A stretch of 23,959 nucleotides of DNA from an uncultured Chlorobiota bacterium (GTDB lineage: Bacteria > Bacteroidota > Bacteroidia > Bacteroidales > JAADGE01). The notes under the pieces were generated by a model. The model did no database searches. It was not told the DNA's origin and saw only the letters and a list, made by a program, of their open reading frames with translations. The stretch covers positions 1-23,959 of the forward strand of contig CAMZKI010000235.1 in the NCBI GenBank assembly GCA_947311125.1. The letters are read 5' to 3'. A program made the translations under genes and the position numbers. Below, piece by piece: positions 17,442 to 23,959 of the stretch (positions are counted from its first letter, which is position 1; every line of letters starts with the position of its first letter).

Positions 17442-18686
17442 TTAAACATCGATAATTTTATACAATTTATCCGAGCGACGTATTTTTTCCTTAACGGGAA
17501 TTGAAACAACCTGCCCTTTTGCAGCTTTTTCAACAGGTTTTTCGTCAAAACGAATTTCTTTGGCGATTGTTTGAATAACTCCGGTTGTAGGTCCTGCTAT
17601 CATTATTTCGTCACCGACAGAAAGTTCTCCGGCTTGCAACAAAAATTCGCCTACTTGTATTTTTGAAAACCAGTTATTCACTTTTCCGACAAAAACTTTT
17701 TGCTTTGTTGCTTTCGAGCCGTAATCTTTACTCCATTCGCCCAATTTTCTGCCGAGATAGTAGCCGTCCCAAAATCCTCTGTTAAAAACGGTTGAAAGTC
17801 GTTGTATCCAAGCATCGATTTTTTCTTGGGAATATGAGTTTTCATACACGGCATCCACCGCTTCGCGATAGCATTCAACAGTTGTTTTTACATACTCGGC
17901 AGGTCTTGCTCTGCCTTCTATTTTCAAAACTTTTACACCCGCATCCAAAATCTTGTCAATAAAATTAATTGTGGACAAATCTTTCGGCGACATTATGTAT
18001 TCGTTATCTATCTCCAGTTCAAAACCGGTTTCTTTTTCGGTAACGATATACGGTTTTCGGCAGGTTTGCAGGCATGCACCTCGGTTTGCAGATGAATTTT
18101 GCTCGTGTAAGCTCAAATAACATTTTCCGGAAATCGCCATACACAAAGCTCCGTGAGCAAAAATTTCAATGCGTATCAAATTTCCGGAAGGACCTTTTAT
18201 TTGTTCCTTTTCTATGGTTTCTGAGATTTTTTTAACCTGTTTTAAACTTAACTCTCTCGCCAAAACCGTAACATCGGCAAAATGCGCATAAAACTTTAAA
18301 GTTTCAATATTGCTTATGTTCACTTGCGTAGAAATATGAATTTCAACACCTTGCGAATAAGCATAGTTTATAACGGCTTGGTCGGAAGCAATTACGGCAG
18401 AGATTCCGGCATCTTTTGCAATGTTGATGATTTGTTTCATCAAATTAATGTCGTAATCGTAAATAACGGTATTCACGGTAAGGTAACTTTTAACCTTATT
18501 TTCGTTGCACCGTTTTACGATTTCTTTTAAATCTTCCGTTGAAAAATTATTTGATGATTTTGCCCGCATATTAAGTTGCTCAATTCCGAAATAAACAGAA
18601 TCGGCACCTGCATTTATTGCTGCCGCCAACGATTCGAACGAACCGACGGGAGCCATTATTTCAATTTCTTCTCTTTTGTATTTCAT
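17442..18686 (-). CDS. Peptidase U32 family protein (TrhP/YegQ-like)
   Basis: The U32 signature is exact at residues 174-192 (EIFAHGALCMAISGKCYLS), followed by NRGACLQTCRKPY. The N-terminal half is a TIM-barrel-like region starting IMAPVGSFESLAAAINAGADSVYFG. Cysteines C182, C189, C205 and C209 are placed as the iron-sulfur ligands of the UbiU/UbiV and TrhP relatives, so this is more likely a metalloprotein than a protease. TrhP (YegQ) and its relatives take part in prephenate-dependent 5-hydroxyuridine formation in tRNA; length 414 aa and a C-terminal beta domain (VGKVNNWFSKIQVGEFLL) fit that group. Last gene of a minus-strand set after pheS, 62 nt apart with a small hairpin between. Confidence 0.88.
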   Translation of the reverse strand: MKYKREEIEIMAPVGSFESLAAAINAGADSVYFGIEQLNMRAKSSNNFSTEDLKEIVKRCNENKVKSYLTVNTVIYDYDINLMKQIINIAKDAGISAVIASDQAVINYAYSQGVEIHISTQVNISNIETLKFYAHFADVTVLARELSLKQVKKISETIEKEQIKGPSGNLIRIEIFAHGALCMAISGKCYLSLHEQNSSANRGACLQTCRKPYIVTEKETGFELEIDNEYIMSPKDLSTINFIDKILDAGVKVLKIEGRARPAEYVKTTVECYREAVDAVYENSYSQEKIDAWIQRLSTVFNRGFWDGYYLGRKLGEWSKDYGSKATKQKVFVGKVNNWFSKIQVGEFLLQAGELSVGDEIMIAGPTTGVIQTIAKEIRFDEKPVEKAAKGQVVSIPVKEKIRRSDKLYKIIDV

Positions 18687-18698
18687 TTTTAATATAAA

Positions 18699-18720
18699 CC
18701 CGCAGAGTTTTCGACTGCGG
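18699..18720 (-). other. Small inverted repeat between pheS and the U32 gene
   Basis: CCGCAG (18700-18705) and CTGCGG (18715-18720) can form a 6-bp GC-rich stem with a 9-base loop. On the minus strand it lies only 13 nt before the U32 start and has no good T-run after it, so it is either a weak attenuator, a leader structure, or chance. Confidence 0.35.
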
Positions 18721-18748
18721 ACTTCTGTTTTTTTAATACTTTATCTCT

Positions 18749-19768
18749 TTACCCCTGAAATTGTTTCAAAAATCTCAAATCATTTTCAAAAAACAAGCGT
18801 AAATCTTTTATGCCGTATTTCAGCATAGCGATACGTTCAATTCCCATCCCGAAAGCAAAACCGGTATATTTCTCGCTGTCTATATTGTTTGATTCCAGCA
18901 CATTGGGATCAACCATTCCGCAACCGAGAATTTCGAGCCATCCGGTATATTTACAAACATTACAACCTTTTCCGCCGCAAAGCGAACAAGAAACATCCAC
19001 TTCGGCACTCGGCTCGGTAAACGGAAAATACGACGGGCGTAATCTTATGCGTGTTCCTTTTCCGAAAAATTCTTCGGCAAAATATTCCAAAGTTTGTTTT
19101 AAATCTGCAAAAGATACGTTTTCATCAATATAAAGCCCTTCAATTTGATGAAAAATACAATGTGCACGTGCCGAAATGGCTTCGTTTCGGAAAACCCTTC
19201 CCGGAGAAATTGTTCTAATCGGCGGTTTTTGTTTGTCCATTACTCTTACTTGCACCGACGATGTATGCGTCCGCAAAAGAATATCCGGATTTTTTTCGAT
19301 AAAAAAAGTGTCTTGCATATCGCGTGCCGGGTGTTCGGGCGGAAAGTTAAGTGCCGAAAAAACATGCAAATCGTCTTCAATTTCGGGTCCTTCCGATATC
19401 GTAAATCCGAGACGCATAAAAATTTCCGAAATCTCGTTTCTCACAATTGAAATCGGATGCCGAGAGCCGTTTTCAAAAGAATCGCCGGGTAAAGTTAAGT
19501 CTAATCCGATTTTTACATCATCTTTCGATTTTAAATTTTGTTTAAGAAAACTTACTTTATCAGTTACCGTATTTTTCAACTGATTCAGAATCTGCCCGTA
19601 TTCCTTTTTTTGTTCATTGGGAACATTCTTGAAATCTTTAAAGAGTTCGGTTACTATACCGCCTTTTTTTGATAAATATTTTATTCTGAAAGATTCAATT
19701 TCTTCCGCATTTTCGGAATTAAATGCTTCAACTTCTGTCAATAATTCTTTGGCTTTATCTAACATCAT
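18749..19768 (-). CDS. pheS: Phenylalanine--tRNA ligase alpha subunit
   Basis: Class II synthetase catalytic subunit, forming an alpha2-beta2 enzyme with PheT. The N-terminal coiled-coil (about 1-80) binds tRNA. Motif 2 is [21 protein letters not shown] (192-212), motif 3 is [13 protein letters not shown] (303-315), and the phenylalanine pocket [11 protein letters not shown] is at 248-258. Residues 261-272 form CxxCxxxxCxxC ([12 protein letters not shown]), a possible metal-binding insert often seen in this phylum. Length 339 aa is standard. pheT is not adjacent. It follows the cyclophilin gene by 22 nt in the same direction. ATG at 19768 or 19765 (MM) can serve as start. Confidence 0.97.
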   Translation of the reverse strand: MMLDKAKELLTEVEAFNSENAEEIESFRIKYLSKKGGIVTELFKDFKNVPNEQKKEYGQILNQLKNTVTDKVSFLKQNLKSKDDVKIGLDLTLPGDSFENGSRHPISIVRNEISEIFMRLGFTISEGPEIEDDLHVFSALNFPPEHPARDMQDTFFIEKNPDILLRTHTSSVQVRVMDKQKPPIRTISPGRVFRNEAISARAHCIFHQIEGLYIDENVSFADLKQTLEYFAEEFFGKGTRIRLRPSYFPFTEPSAEVDVSCSLCGGKGCNVCKYTGWLEILGCGMVDPNVLESNNIDSEKYTGFAFGMGIERIAMLKYGIKDLRLFFENDLRFLKQFQG

Positions 19769-19790
19769 AATTATATTTTCTTATCCTTGC

Positions 19791-20648
19791 TTATTCAACA
19801 ATAATTTTCACTGTCATCTTAACATCTTTGACAGGCCTGTCGTTTTTATCTGTTTTAACGGCAGCTATTTTGTCTATAACATCAAGACCTTCGACAACTT
19901 CGCCGAAAACCGTATAATTTCCGTCAAGATGCGGTGTTCCTCCGATTGTTTTATATATTTTCCTTTGATATTCGGGAATTTTGTACACTTTGTAATCCTT
20001 TTTATTTTTTATTTCTTCAAGTAATTTATCAAATGCGGGTTTATTCTCCGTCATTCTGTATTCGTTTGCTTGCTTGCCGATTTCGGGATGCGAATTGATA
20101 TAATTTCCTAAAGAAATTTGTTCCTCCAAATTATTCAATTCCTCATCGGAAAATTTTCGTCCTTGAACTATATAAAACTGCGAACCGGAAGATTTTTTCA
20201 GCGGATTTACATTGTCGCCTTCGCGAGCTGCGGCAATTACACCTTTTTTATGGAATAAAGAATCGTTAAATTCGGCATTAATTTCGTACCCGGGCCCGCC
20301 GTTTCCGAGCATTTTTCCTGCCGGAGCATTTTTAGAATCAGGATCGCCGCCTTGTATCATAAAATCTTTTATAACCCTGTGAAACAGCAAGCCGTCATAA
20401 AATCCGGACTTTGCCAATTTTATAAAATTTGCTTTATGCTTCGGCGTTTTATCATAAAGCTTAATTTTCATATTTCCGAAATAGGTTTCGATTAAAATTA
20501 AAGTATCGCCGCTGTTTCCGACAATATAAGAAACTTTTTCGGAATTATTGTTTTCTTTTTCTGCACTTTTAGTCTTTCCGGAATTACAAGCTGTTGCCGA
20601 TAATGCAAATATTACTGAAATTAAAAACAAAATTTTTGCCTGTTTCAT
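19791..20648 (-). CDS. Cyclophilin-type peptidyl-prolyl cis-trans isomerase, lipoprotein
   Basis: A protein-folding helper of the envelope. The signal peptide ends SATAC with C21 as likely lipidation site. The cyclophilin domain runs from LIETYFGNMKIKLYDKTPKHKANF to the C terminus; FHRV (88-91) supplies the catalytic arginine R90 and FMIQGGDP the conserved glutamine Q98. An insertion of about 60 residues (roughly 175-240, NNLEEQISLGNYINSHPEIG onward) lengthens it to 285 aa compared with about 165 for the basic fold; similar insertions are usual in cyclophilin lipoproteins of this phylum. First gene of a minus-strand set with pheS and the U32 gene; divergent from the serpin. Confidence 0.94.
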   Translation of the reverse strand: MKQAKILFLISVIFALSATACNSGKTKSAEKENNNSEKVSYIVGNSGDTLILIETYFGNMKIKLYDKTPKHKANFIKLAKSGFYDGLLFHRVIKDFMIQGGDPDSKNAPAGKMLGNGGPGYEINAEFNDSLFHKKGVIAAAREGDNVNPLKKSSGSQFYIVQGRKFSDEELNNLEEQISLGNYINSHPEIGKQANEYRMTENKPAFDKLLEEIKNKKDYKVYKIPEYQRKIYKTIGGTPHLDGNYTVFGEVVEGLDVIDKIAAVKTDKNDRPVKDVKMTVKIIVE

Positions 20649-20678
20649 TTGTGTCTGTTTTAAATATTATATAAATTG

Positions 20679-20686
20679 CAAAATTA
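20679..20686 (-). promoter_or_regulatory. Probable -7 element for the cyclophilin-pheS set
   Basis: On the minus strand TAATTTTG matches TAnnTTTG, 30 nt before the cyclophilin start. No clear -33 was seen. Confidence 0.4.
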
Positions 20687-20690
20687 AAAT

Positions 20691-20698
20691 TAAATTTG
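20691..20698 (+). promoter_or_regulatory. Probable -7 element for the serpin
   Basis: TAAATTTG matches TAnnTTTG, 58 nt before the serpin ATG. It sits only 4 nt from the opposing -7 element, so the two promoters would overlap and compete. Confidence 0.4.
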
Positions 20699-20756
20699 AT
20701 TTATGAATAATCTTTAATTTTTCATCATTTAAAAGTAAGCCGTAAAACAAAAAATT

Positions 20757-21944
20757 ATGAAAAACTATATTTTAATTATTATTTCATTTTTAGTAATAAA
20801 AACAGGAATTTCTCAAGAATATAAAAATCAGGTTAAAAACAACAATCGATTTACGTTTGAACTGTTCTCGGGTTTAAGTAATGAAAAAGAGAATTTATTT
20901 CTTTCACCTTTCAGTGTCTCAACGACTTTAGCAATGGTTTACGAAGGTGCAAGAAATAAAACACGTGCAGAAATGGCAAAAACATTACATTTTCCTGATG
21001 ACAGCGAAGTCTTACACAAAAACTTTAAAGATTTAATATCCGATACACAAAAGTCAAATAATGATAAGTTTTATACTTTTAATATAGCAAATTCTATATG
21101 GGCTCAAAAAGATTTTAACTTTTTACATACGTTTTTTTCGGCAGCAAATAATTATTATAATGCAAAAATAGAAAGCGTTAATTTTAAAACCGCTAAAGAA
21201 AGAGAGATAACCTGTAAAAAAATAAACGATTGGACAGCAAGGAAAACCAATAATAAGATAAAGGATTTACTAAATGTAAGTTCATTGGATAAAGACACAA
21301 AAACAGTGCTTGTAAATGCTGTATATTTTCTTGCACAATGGGACAAGATTTTTAATAAAGACTTAACGAAACAAGATATATTTTACGGTTTGTCCGGATA
21401 TAAAAAAAAGGATTTTATGCATACAGAAAAACGTATGCGATATGCAGAGAAAAACAACATAAAATTTCTTGAAATTCCGTATAAAAGCCAAAAAGCATCA
21501 TTAATAATTTTAATGCCGGATACCTCCGTAAGTATTGATGATTTGTTGAAAAAGATTGATTATAGTTTTTATGACGAGTTGTATAAAAAAGCAGAATATA
21601 AAAACATTAAGCTCTCTTTACCGAAATTCAAAATAGAATACAAAAATGATTTAGCTAAACCGCTTTATAAAGCAGGAATGCGAAAAGCTTTTACCAACAG
21701 TGCCGATTTTTCGGGTATTACCTGTAAAAAAGAACTCCGTATAGACAAAATAATACATCAAACTTTTATTAAGATTGATGAAAGCGGAACAGAAGCAGCT
21801 GCAGCAACCGCTGTAGTAATGAAAAGAATTACCTCAATAAATCCGTCAAAAATCATTGAATTTAAGGCGGATCATCCTTTTATTTTTTTGATACGGGAAA
21901 ATGCTACCGGCAGTATTTTATTTATAGGTCAGTTAATAAACTAA
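20757..21944 (+). CDS. Secreted serpin (inhibitory type)
   Basis: Serpins trap serine or cysteine proteases by a covalent, irreversible conformational change. The first 19 residues are a signal peptide (core LIIISFLVIK, GISQ). The whole fold is present: NLFLSPFSVSTTLAMVYEGA (helix B), TVLVNAVYFLAQWDKIF (strand 3A), LIILMPD, LSLPKFKIEYK, and the C-terminal HPFIFLIRENATGSILFIGQL. The reactive loop at about 342-363 has the inhibitory hinge GTEAAAATAV (small residues at P12-P9), so it can insert into sheet A. Counted from the hinge, P1 is I358 or R357. Length 395 aa is standard. Two bases separate it from the next gene, so they are cotranscribed. Confidence 0.95.
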   Translation: MKNYILIIISFLVIKTGISQEYKNQVKNNNRFTFELFSGLSNEKENLFLSPFSVSTTLAMVYEGARNKTRAEMAKTLHFPDDSEVLHKNFKDLISDTQKSNNDKFYTFNIANSIWAQKDFNFLHTFFSAANNYYNAKIESVNFKTAKEREITCKKINDWTARKTNNKIKDLLNVSSLDKDTKTVLVNAVYFLAQWDKIFNKDLTKQDIFYGLSGYKKKDFMHTEKRMRYAEKNNIKFLEIPYKSQKASLIILMPDTSVSIDDLLKKIDYSFYDELYKKAEYKNIKLSLPKFKIEYKNDLAKPLYKAGMRKAFTNSADFSGITCKKELRIDKIIHQTFIKIDESGTEAAAATAVVMKRITSINPSKIIEFKADHPFIFLIRENATGSILFIGQLIN

Positions 21945-21946
21945 AA

Positions 21947-22279
21947 ATGACACTGAAAGAAGCTCAAAAAATCGTTGATAATTGGATAAAAGAATACGGT
22001 GTAAGGTATTTCAGCGAACTGACAAATATGGCGATTCTTACAGAAGAAGTTGGTGAACTTGCCCGAATAATTTCAAGAAAATTCGGAGAGCAATCTTTTA
22101 AAGAGTCAGATAAAAACTTTAATCTAGCCGATGAAATGGCAGATATTTTATTTGTCCTAATTTGTATGGCAAATCAAACAGACGTTGATTTAACCGAAGC
22201 ATTAGAAAAAAATTTGCACAAAAAAACTAAAAGAGACAAAAGCAGACATTTTTCAAATAATAAATTAAAAAACAACTAA
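21947..22279 (+). CDS. MazG-like nucleotide pyrophosphohydrolase
   Basis: A 110-aa, mainly helical protein of the all-alpha NTP-PPase superfamily. The metal-binding motif is EEVGE at 33-37 (E33, E34, E37) and, on the next helix, DEMAD at 62-66 with E63 and D66. Members of the family remove non-canonical or excess (d)NTPs; the precise substrate of this one is unknown. The N-terminal W13 is typical of the short family. The last dozen residues are Lys/Asn-rich and probably disordered. It follows the serpin by two bases, with no room for a separate promoter, and precedes tRNA-Lys. Confidence 0.9.
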   Translation: MTLKEAQKIVDNWIKEYGVRYFSELTNMAILTEEVGELARIISRKFGEQSFKESDKNFNLADEMADILFVLICMANQTDVDLTEALEKNLHKKTKRDKSRHFSNNKLKNN

Positions 22280-22296
22280 CCGTTTTAAAAATTTTA

Positions 22297-22304
22297 TACA
22301 TTTG
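22297..22304 (+). promoter_or_regulatory. Probable -7 element for tRNA-Lys
   Basis: TACATTTG matches TAnnTTTG and ends 19 nt before the mature tRNA 5' end; a good -33 was not found. Confidence 0.45.
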
Positions 22305-22323
22305 CACGCTCATTTTTTACTCT

Positions 22324-22396
22324 CGGCCTGTAGCTCAGTCGGCAGAGCACGTGACTCTTAATCTCGGTGTCGCGGGTTCGAACCCCGCCGGGCCGA
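22324..22396 (+). tRNA. tRNA-Lys (anticodon CTT)
   Basis: 73 bases fold as a cloverleaf: acceptor 22324-22330 pairs with 22389-22395, discriminator A at 22396; D stem GCTC/GAGC with G18-G19; anticodon loop CTCTTAA at 22355-22361 with anticodon CTT (22357-22359), reading AAG lysine codons; T stem GCGGG/CCCGC with loop TTCGAAC. The anticodon stem CGTGA/TCTCG has a T-T mismatch at its middle pair. CCA is not encoded. Confidence 0.92.
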
Positions 22397-22412
22397 CTTT
22401 AAACATTTTATT

Positions 22413-23306
22413 ATGGAACTGAACAGAATTTTAACGTCTTATAATTTGGATATAAAAGACGAAGTAGTTGAAAAAACCGTTAAAAAAATAACCGGAAACG
22501 TATCTTCAATATATACAGTTGATACCCTTAAAAAGATTTTCGGATTTATTGATTTAACAACTCTTAACCATACAGACAATGAAGAACGTGCAAAATTGTT
22601 TGCAGAGAATGTAAACAATTTTAAATCTGACTTCCCCGATATGCCTGACGTTGCGGCAATTTGTGTTTACCCGACATTGGTAAAAGCCGTCAAAAAGAAC
22701 TTAAAAGTTGACAACGTAAACATTGCATCAGTAACCGGAGGATTCCCCTCGTCACAAACTTTTATTGATATAAAAGTTGCCGAAACAAAAAAAGTATTTG
22801 AAAACGGGGCTGATGAAGCTGATATGGTTATTTCTGTCGGAACCTTTTTAAGCGGAGATTACCAAACTGTTTTTGAAGAAATAAAAGCAATAAAAAAAGC
22901 TTGCGGAAAAAAACATCTGAAAGTAATATTAGAAAGCGGCTCTTTAGGCAGTATGAAAAACGTAAAAACAGCATCAGTTCTTGCAGTTGAAGCCGGTGCC
23001 GACTTCCTTAAAACATCCACGGGAAAAACTTCTCCCGCAGCAACACTTGAAGCTGTTTACATTATGGCAGAAACAGTTAAAGAATATCATGAAAAAACAG
23101 GTAAAAAAATAGGAATAAAACCGGCCGGCGGCATTTCTGACTCAGAAACTGCCTTAAAATATTATGCCGTAATGAAGGACGTTTTGGGAGAGAATTGGTT
23201 AAACTCGGAATTGTTCAGAATAGGAGCAAGCAGTCTTGCAAATAAATTACTTAATGATATTTCTTCTATGCAATCAGAAAGAAAAAAAGATATAACTTAT
23301 TTTTAA
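22413..23306 (+). CDS. deoC: Deoxyribose-phosphate aldolase
   Basis: DeoC converts 2-deoxyribose 5-phosphate to glyceraldehyde 3-phosphate and acetaldehyde in deoxynucleoside breakdown. The Schiff-base lysine is K200 (DFLKTSTGKTSP), the second lysine K236 lies in GIKPAGGI, and the aspartate D137 in EADMVI completes the catalytic set. The barrel starts after about 45 residues of N-terminal helix (IDLTTLNHT is the first strand). Length 297 aa is longer than E. coli (259) because of this N-terminal extension. It begins only 16 nt after the tRNA-Lys 3' end and is probably read from the same transcript; a terminator follows. Confidence 0.96.
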   Translation: MELNRILTSYNLDIKDEVVEKTVKKITGNVSSIYTVDTLKKIFGFIDLTTLNHTDNEERAKLFAENVNNFKSDFPDMPDVAAICVYPTLVKAVKKNLKVDNVNIASVTGGFPSSQTFIDIKVAETKKVFENGADEADMVISVGTFLSGDYQTVFEEIKAIKKACGKKHLKVILESGSLGSMKNVKTASVLAVEAGADFLKTSTGKTSPAATLEAVYIMAETVKEYHEKTGKKIGIKPAGGISDSETALKYYAVMKDVLGENWLNSELFRIGASSLANKLLNDISSMQSERKKDITYF

Positions 23307-23338
23307 AGAAAAAGACTTTCTCGAAAAGCATTATACAG

Positions 23339-23363
23339 AAAATCGGGGTTCCCCCGATTTTTG
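23339..23363 (+). terminator. Rho-independent terminator after deoC
   Basis: AAAATCGGGG (23339-23348) pairs with CCCCGATTTT (23352-23361), loop TTC, and runs into TTTT. The same T-run ends in TTTG, which fits the -33 element of the next promoter. Confidence 0.88.
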
Positions 23364-23390
23364 TTTTATCAGGGAAAATTTATAAATTTG
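23360..23390 (+). promoter_or_regulatory. Promoter of the small RHH-like gene
   Basis: TTTG at 23360-23363, 19 nt, and TAAATTTG at 23383-23390, the exact consensus form. The -33 element lies in the T-tract of the deoC terminator. Confidence 0.65.
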
Positions 23391-23415
23391 CGGCGTAATT
23401 TTTTGAATTTCAGTT

Positions 23416-23637
23416 ATGTCGCCCTTAAACAAAAAAGATAAGCTCAAGCGTAAAAACAAAATGCATTTTTTATTTAATGATTTAGAATTAGAAGCGTTTG
23501 AAAAATATTGCAGAAAATATAAAATTAAAAATAAGTCTCGGTTTATTCGAGAAACGATAATTACCGAAATATTAGGACAGTTTGACAGGGATTATCCGTC
23601 ACTGTTTGACAATCCCGAAACCGAAAATCCGCATTAA
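23416..23637 (+). CDS. Small basic ribbon-helix-helix-like protein
   Basis: A 73-aa protein without a recognised name. Residues 15-20 (KMHFLF) look like the short DNA-binding strand of a ribbon-helix-helix dimer, 22-35 (DLELEAFEKYCRKY) like helix A, then the turn KIKNKS and 41-53 (SRFIRETIITEIL) as helix B. The N terminus is Lys-rich. Members with this layout are common in Bacteroidota, where they are unassigned. It has its own consensus promoter, lies right before rpsP, and may be a small transcription regulator, possibly acting on its own promoter or the neighbour. The end, FDNPETENPH, is acidic. Confidence 0.7.
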   Translation: MSPLNKKDKLKRKNKMHFLFNDLELEAFEKYCRKYKIKNKSRFIRETIITEILGQFDRDYPSLFDNPETENPH

Positions 23638-23785
23638 TATATAAATTGTTTTTTAAAAAACTCCCGACCTTGTATACAGAGTAAAACTTTCTATTACCGA
23701 TTACATCTGCTTCCGACACAAAATTAATCCTGTTCAAACCGGACATCTTCAAAGTATTTATTACAAGATAATTATTTAAATAATT

Positions 23786-23816
23786 TTTGCCGAAAAAAAA
23801 TAAAAGCATACCTTTG
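23786..23816 (+). promoter_or_regulatory. Promoter of rpsP
   Basis: TTTG at 23786-23789, 19 nt, and TACCTTTG at 23809-23816 match the consensus in sequence and spacing. The leader to the ATG at 23855 would be about 30 nt. Confidence 0.65.
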
Positions 23817-23854
23817 CGAACATTTTTTTACTAACTATTTAAATTAAATTTAAC

Positions 23855-23959
23855 ATGCCTGTAAAGATCAGATTAGCAAGACACGGACGCAAAAGAAGAG
23901 CGTTCTATTACATTGTTGCTGCAGACAGCAGGGCACCGCGTGACGGTAGGTACATTGAG
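23855..23959 (+). CDS. rpsP: 30S ribosomal protein S16 (N-terminal part)
   Basis: The reading opens at ATG 23855 and runs to the window end without a stop. The 35 visible residues start [20 protein letters not shown] and continue [15 protein letters not shown], the conserved N-terminal half of S16, which binds 16S rRNA in the 30S body. The start agrees with the normal protein N terminus. Usual partners rimM and trmD would be expected next but lie outside the window. Promoter at 23786-23816. Confidence 0.97.
   Translation, partial: MPVKIRLARHGRKRRAFYYIVAADSRAPRDGRYIE

Noticed and set aside
19176..19583. Open frame of 135 codons opposite pheS
   Set aside because: Antisense shadow of a conserved synthetase; low-complexity Ser/Phe composition.
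23561..23809. 82-codon minus-strand frame before rpsP
   Set aside because: It overlaps the end of the RHH-like gene and would start inside the rpsP promoter; no domain is visible.
1..23959. CRISPR arrays, insertion sequences, prophage or integron features
   Set aside because: No regularly spaced repeats, transposase or integrase genes, or terminal inverted repeats were seen on either strand.

Overview
The window is a contiguous piece of an AT-rich Bacteroidota chromosome. The assignment rests on three things. The promoters are of the Bacteroidota type (TTTG, about 19 nt, TAnnTTTG). Starts are preceded by A-rich leaders instead of Shine-Dalgarno sequences. The gene content includes FtsZ with a family-style C-terminal tail, lipoprotein cyclophilin and S9 peptidase, a PheS with a CxxC-type insert, and many lipoproteins. 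Nothing mobile, no CRISPR array and no rRNA is seen. It is mostly housekeeping genome with a few accessory genes.

Layout. (1) 1-3560, plus strand: the end of a division and cell-wall cluster, ftsQ-ftsA-ftsZ. The ftsQ reading frame is broken at an A8 run that has the form of a dnaX-type -1 slippery heptamer; the reading continues perfectly in the -1 frame. (2) 3602-6508, plus: glpK, a DMT/EamA permease and ruvC, overlapping by 8 and 4 nt and so probably translationally coupled; ruvC starts at TTG. (3) 6660-7685, plus: its own promoter, a secreted Lys-rich coiled-coil protein ending in a SPOR-like domain, then a strong terminator. (4) 7744-9691, plus: a PAPS-type sulfotransferase and rarA. (5) 9787-11029, plus: a lipocalin-like lipoprotein and the guanine deaminase guaD, each ended by a hairpin terminator. 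(6) 11081-15105, minus: S9 peptidase lipoprotein, cysS and folB. (7) 15198-17420, plus: glnS and a MaoC-type hydratase. (8) 17442-20648, minus: cyclophilin lipoprotein, pheS and a U32-family protein. (9) 20757-23306, plus: a secreted inhibitory-type serpin, a MazG-like pyrophosphohydrolase, tRNA-Lys(CTT) and deoC. (10) 23416-23959, plus: a small ribbon-helix-helix-like protein and the start of rpsP.

Functional themes. Division (FtsQ, FtsA, FtsZ, possibly the SPOR protein), translation (CysS, GlnS, PheS, tRNA-Lys, S16, a probable tRNA-modifying U32 protein), recombination and replication rescue (RuvC, RarA), and nucleotide/cofactor salvage and housekeeping (GuaD, DeoC, FolB, MazG-like). Cell-surface proteins are the serpin, S9 peptidase, cyclophilin and the lipocalin-like protein. 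There are no intergenic stretches above 300 bases; the longest (23638-23854 and 6509-6659) hold promoters.

I did not find a convincing undescribed multi-gene system. The most interesting points are the ftsQ slippage site, a terminator whose T-tract doubles as the -33 element of the next promoter, a tRNA-Lys with a U-U mismatch in its anticodon stem placed 16 nt before deoC, and the SPOR, serpin and sulfotransferase proteins of unknown targets.
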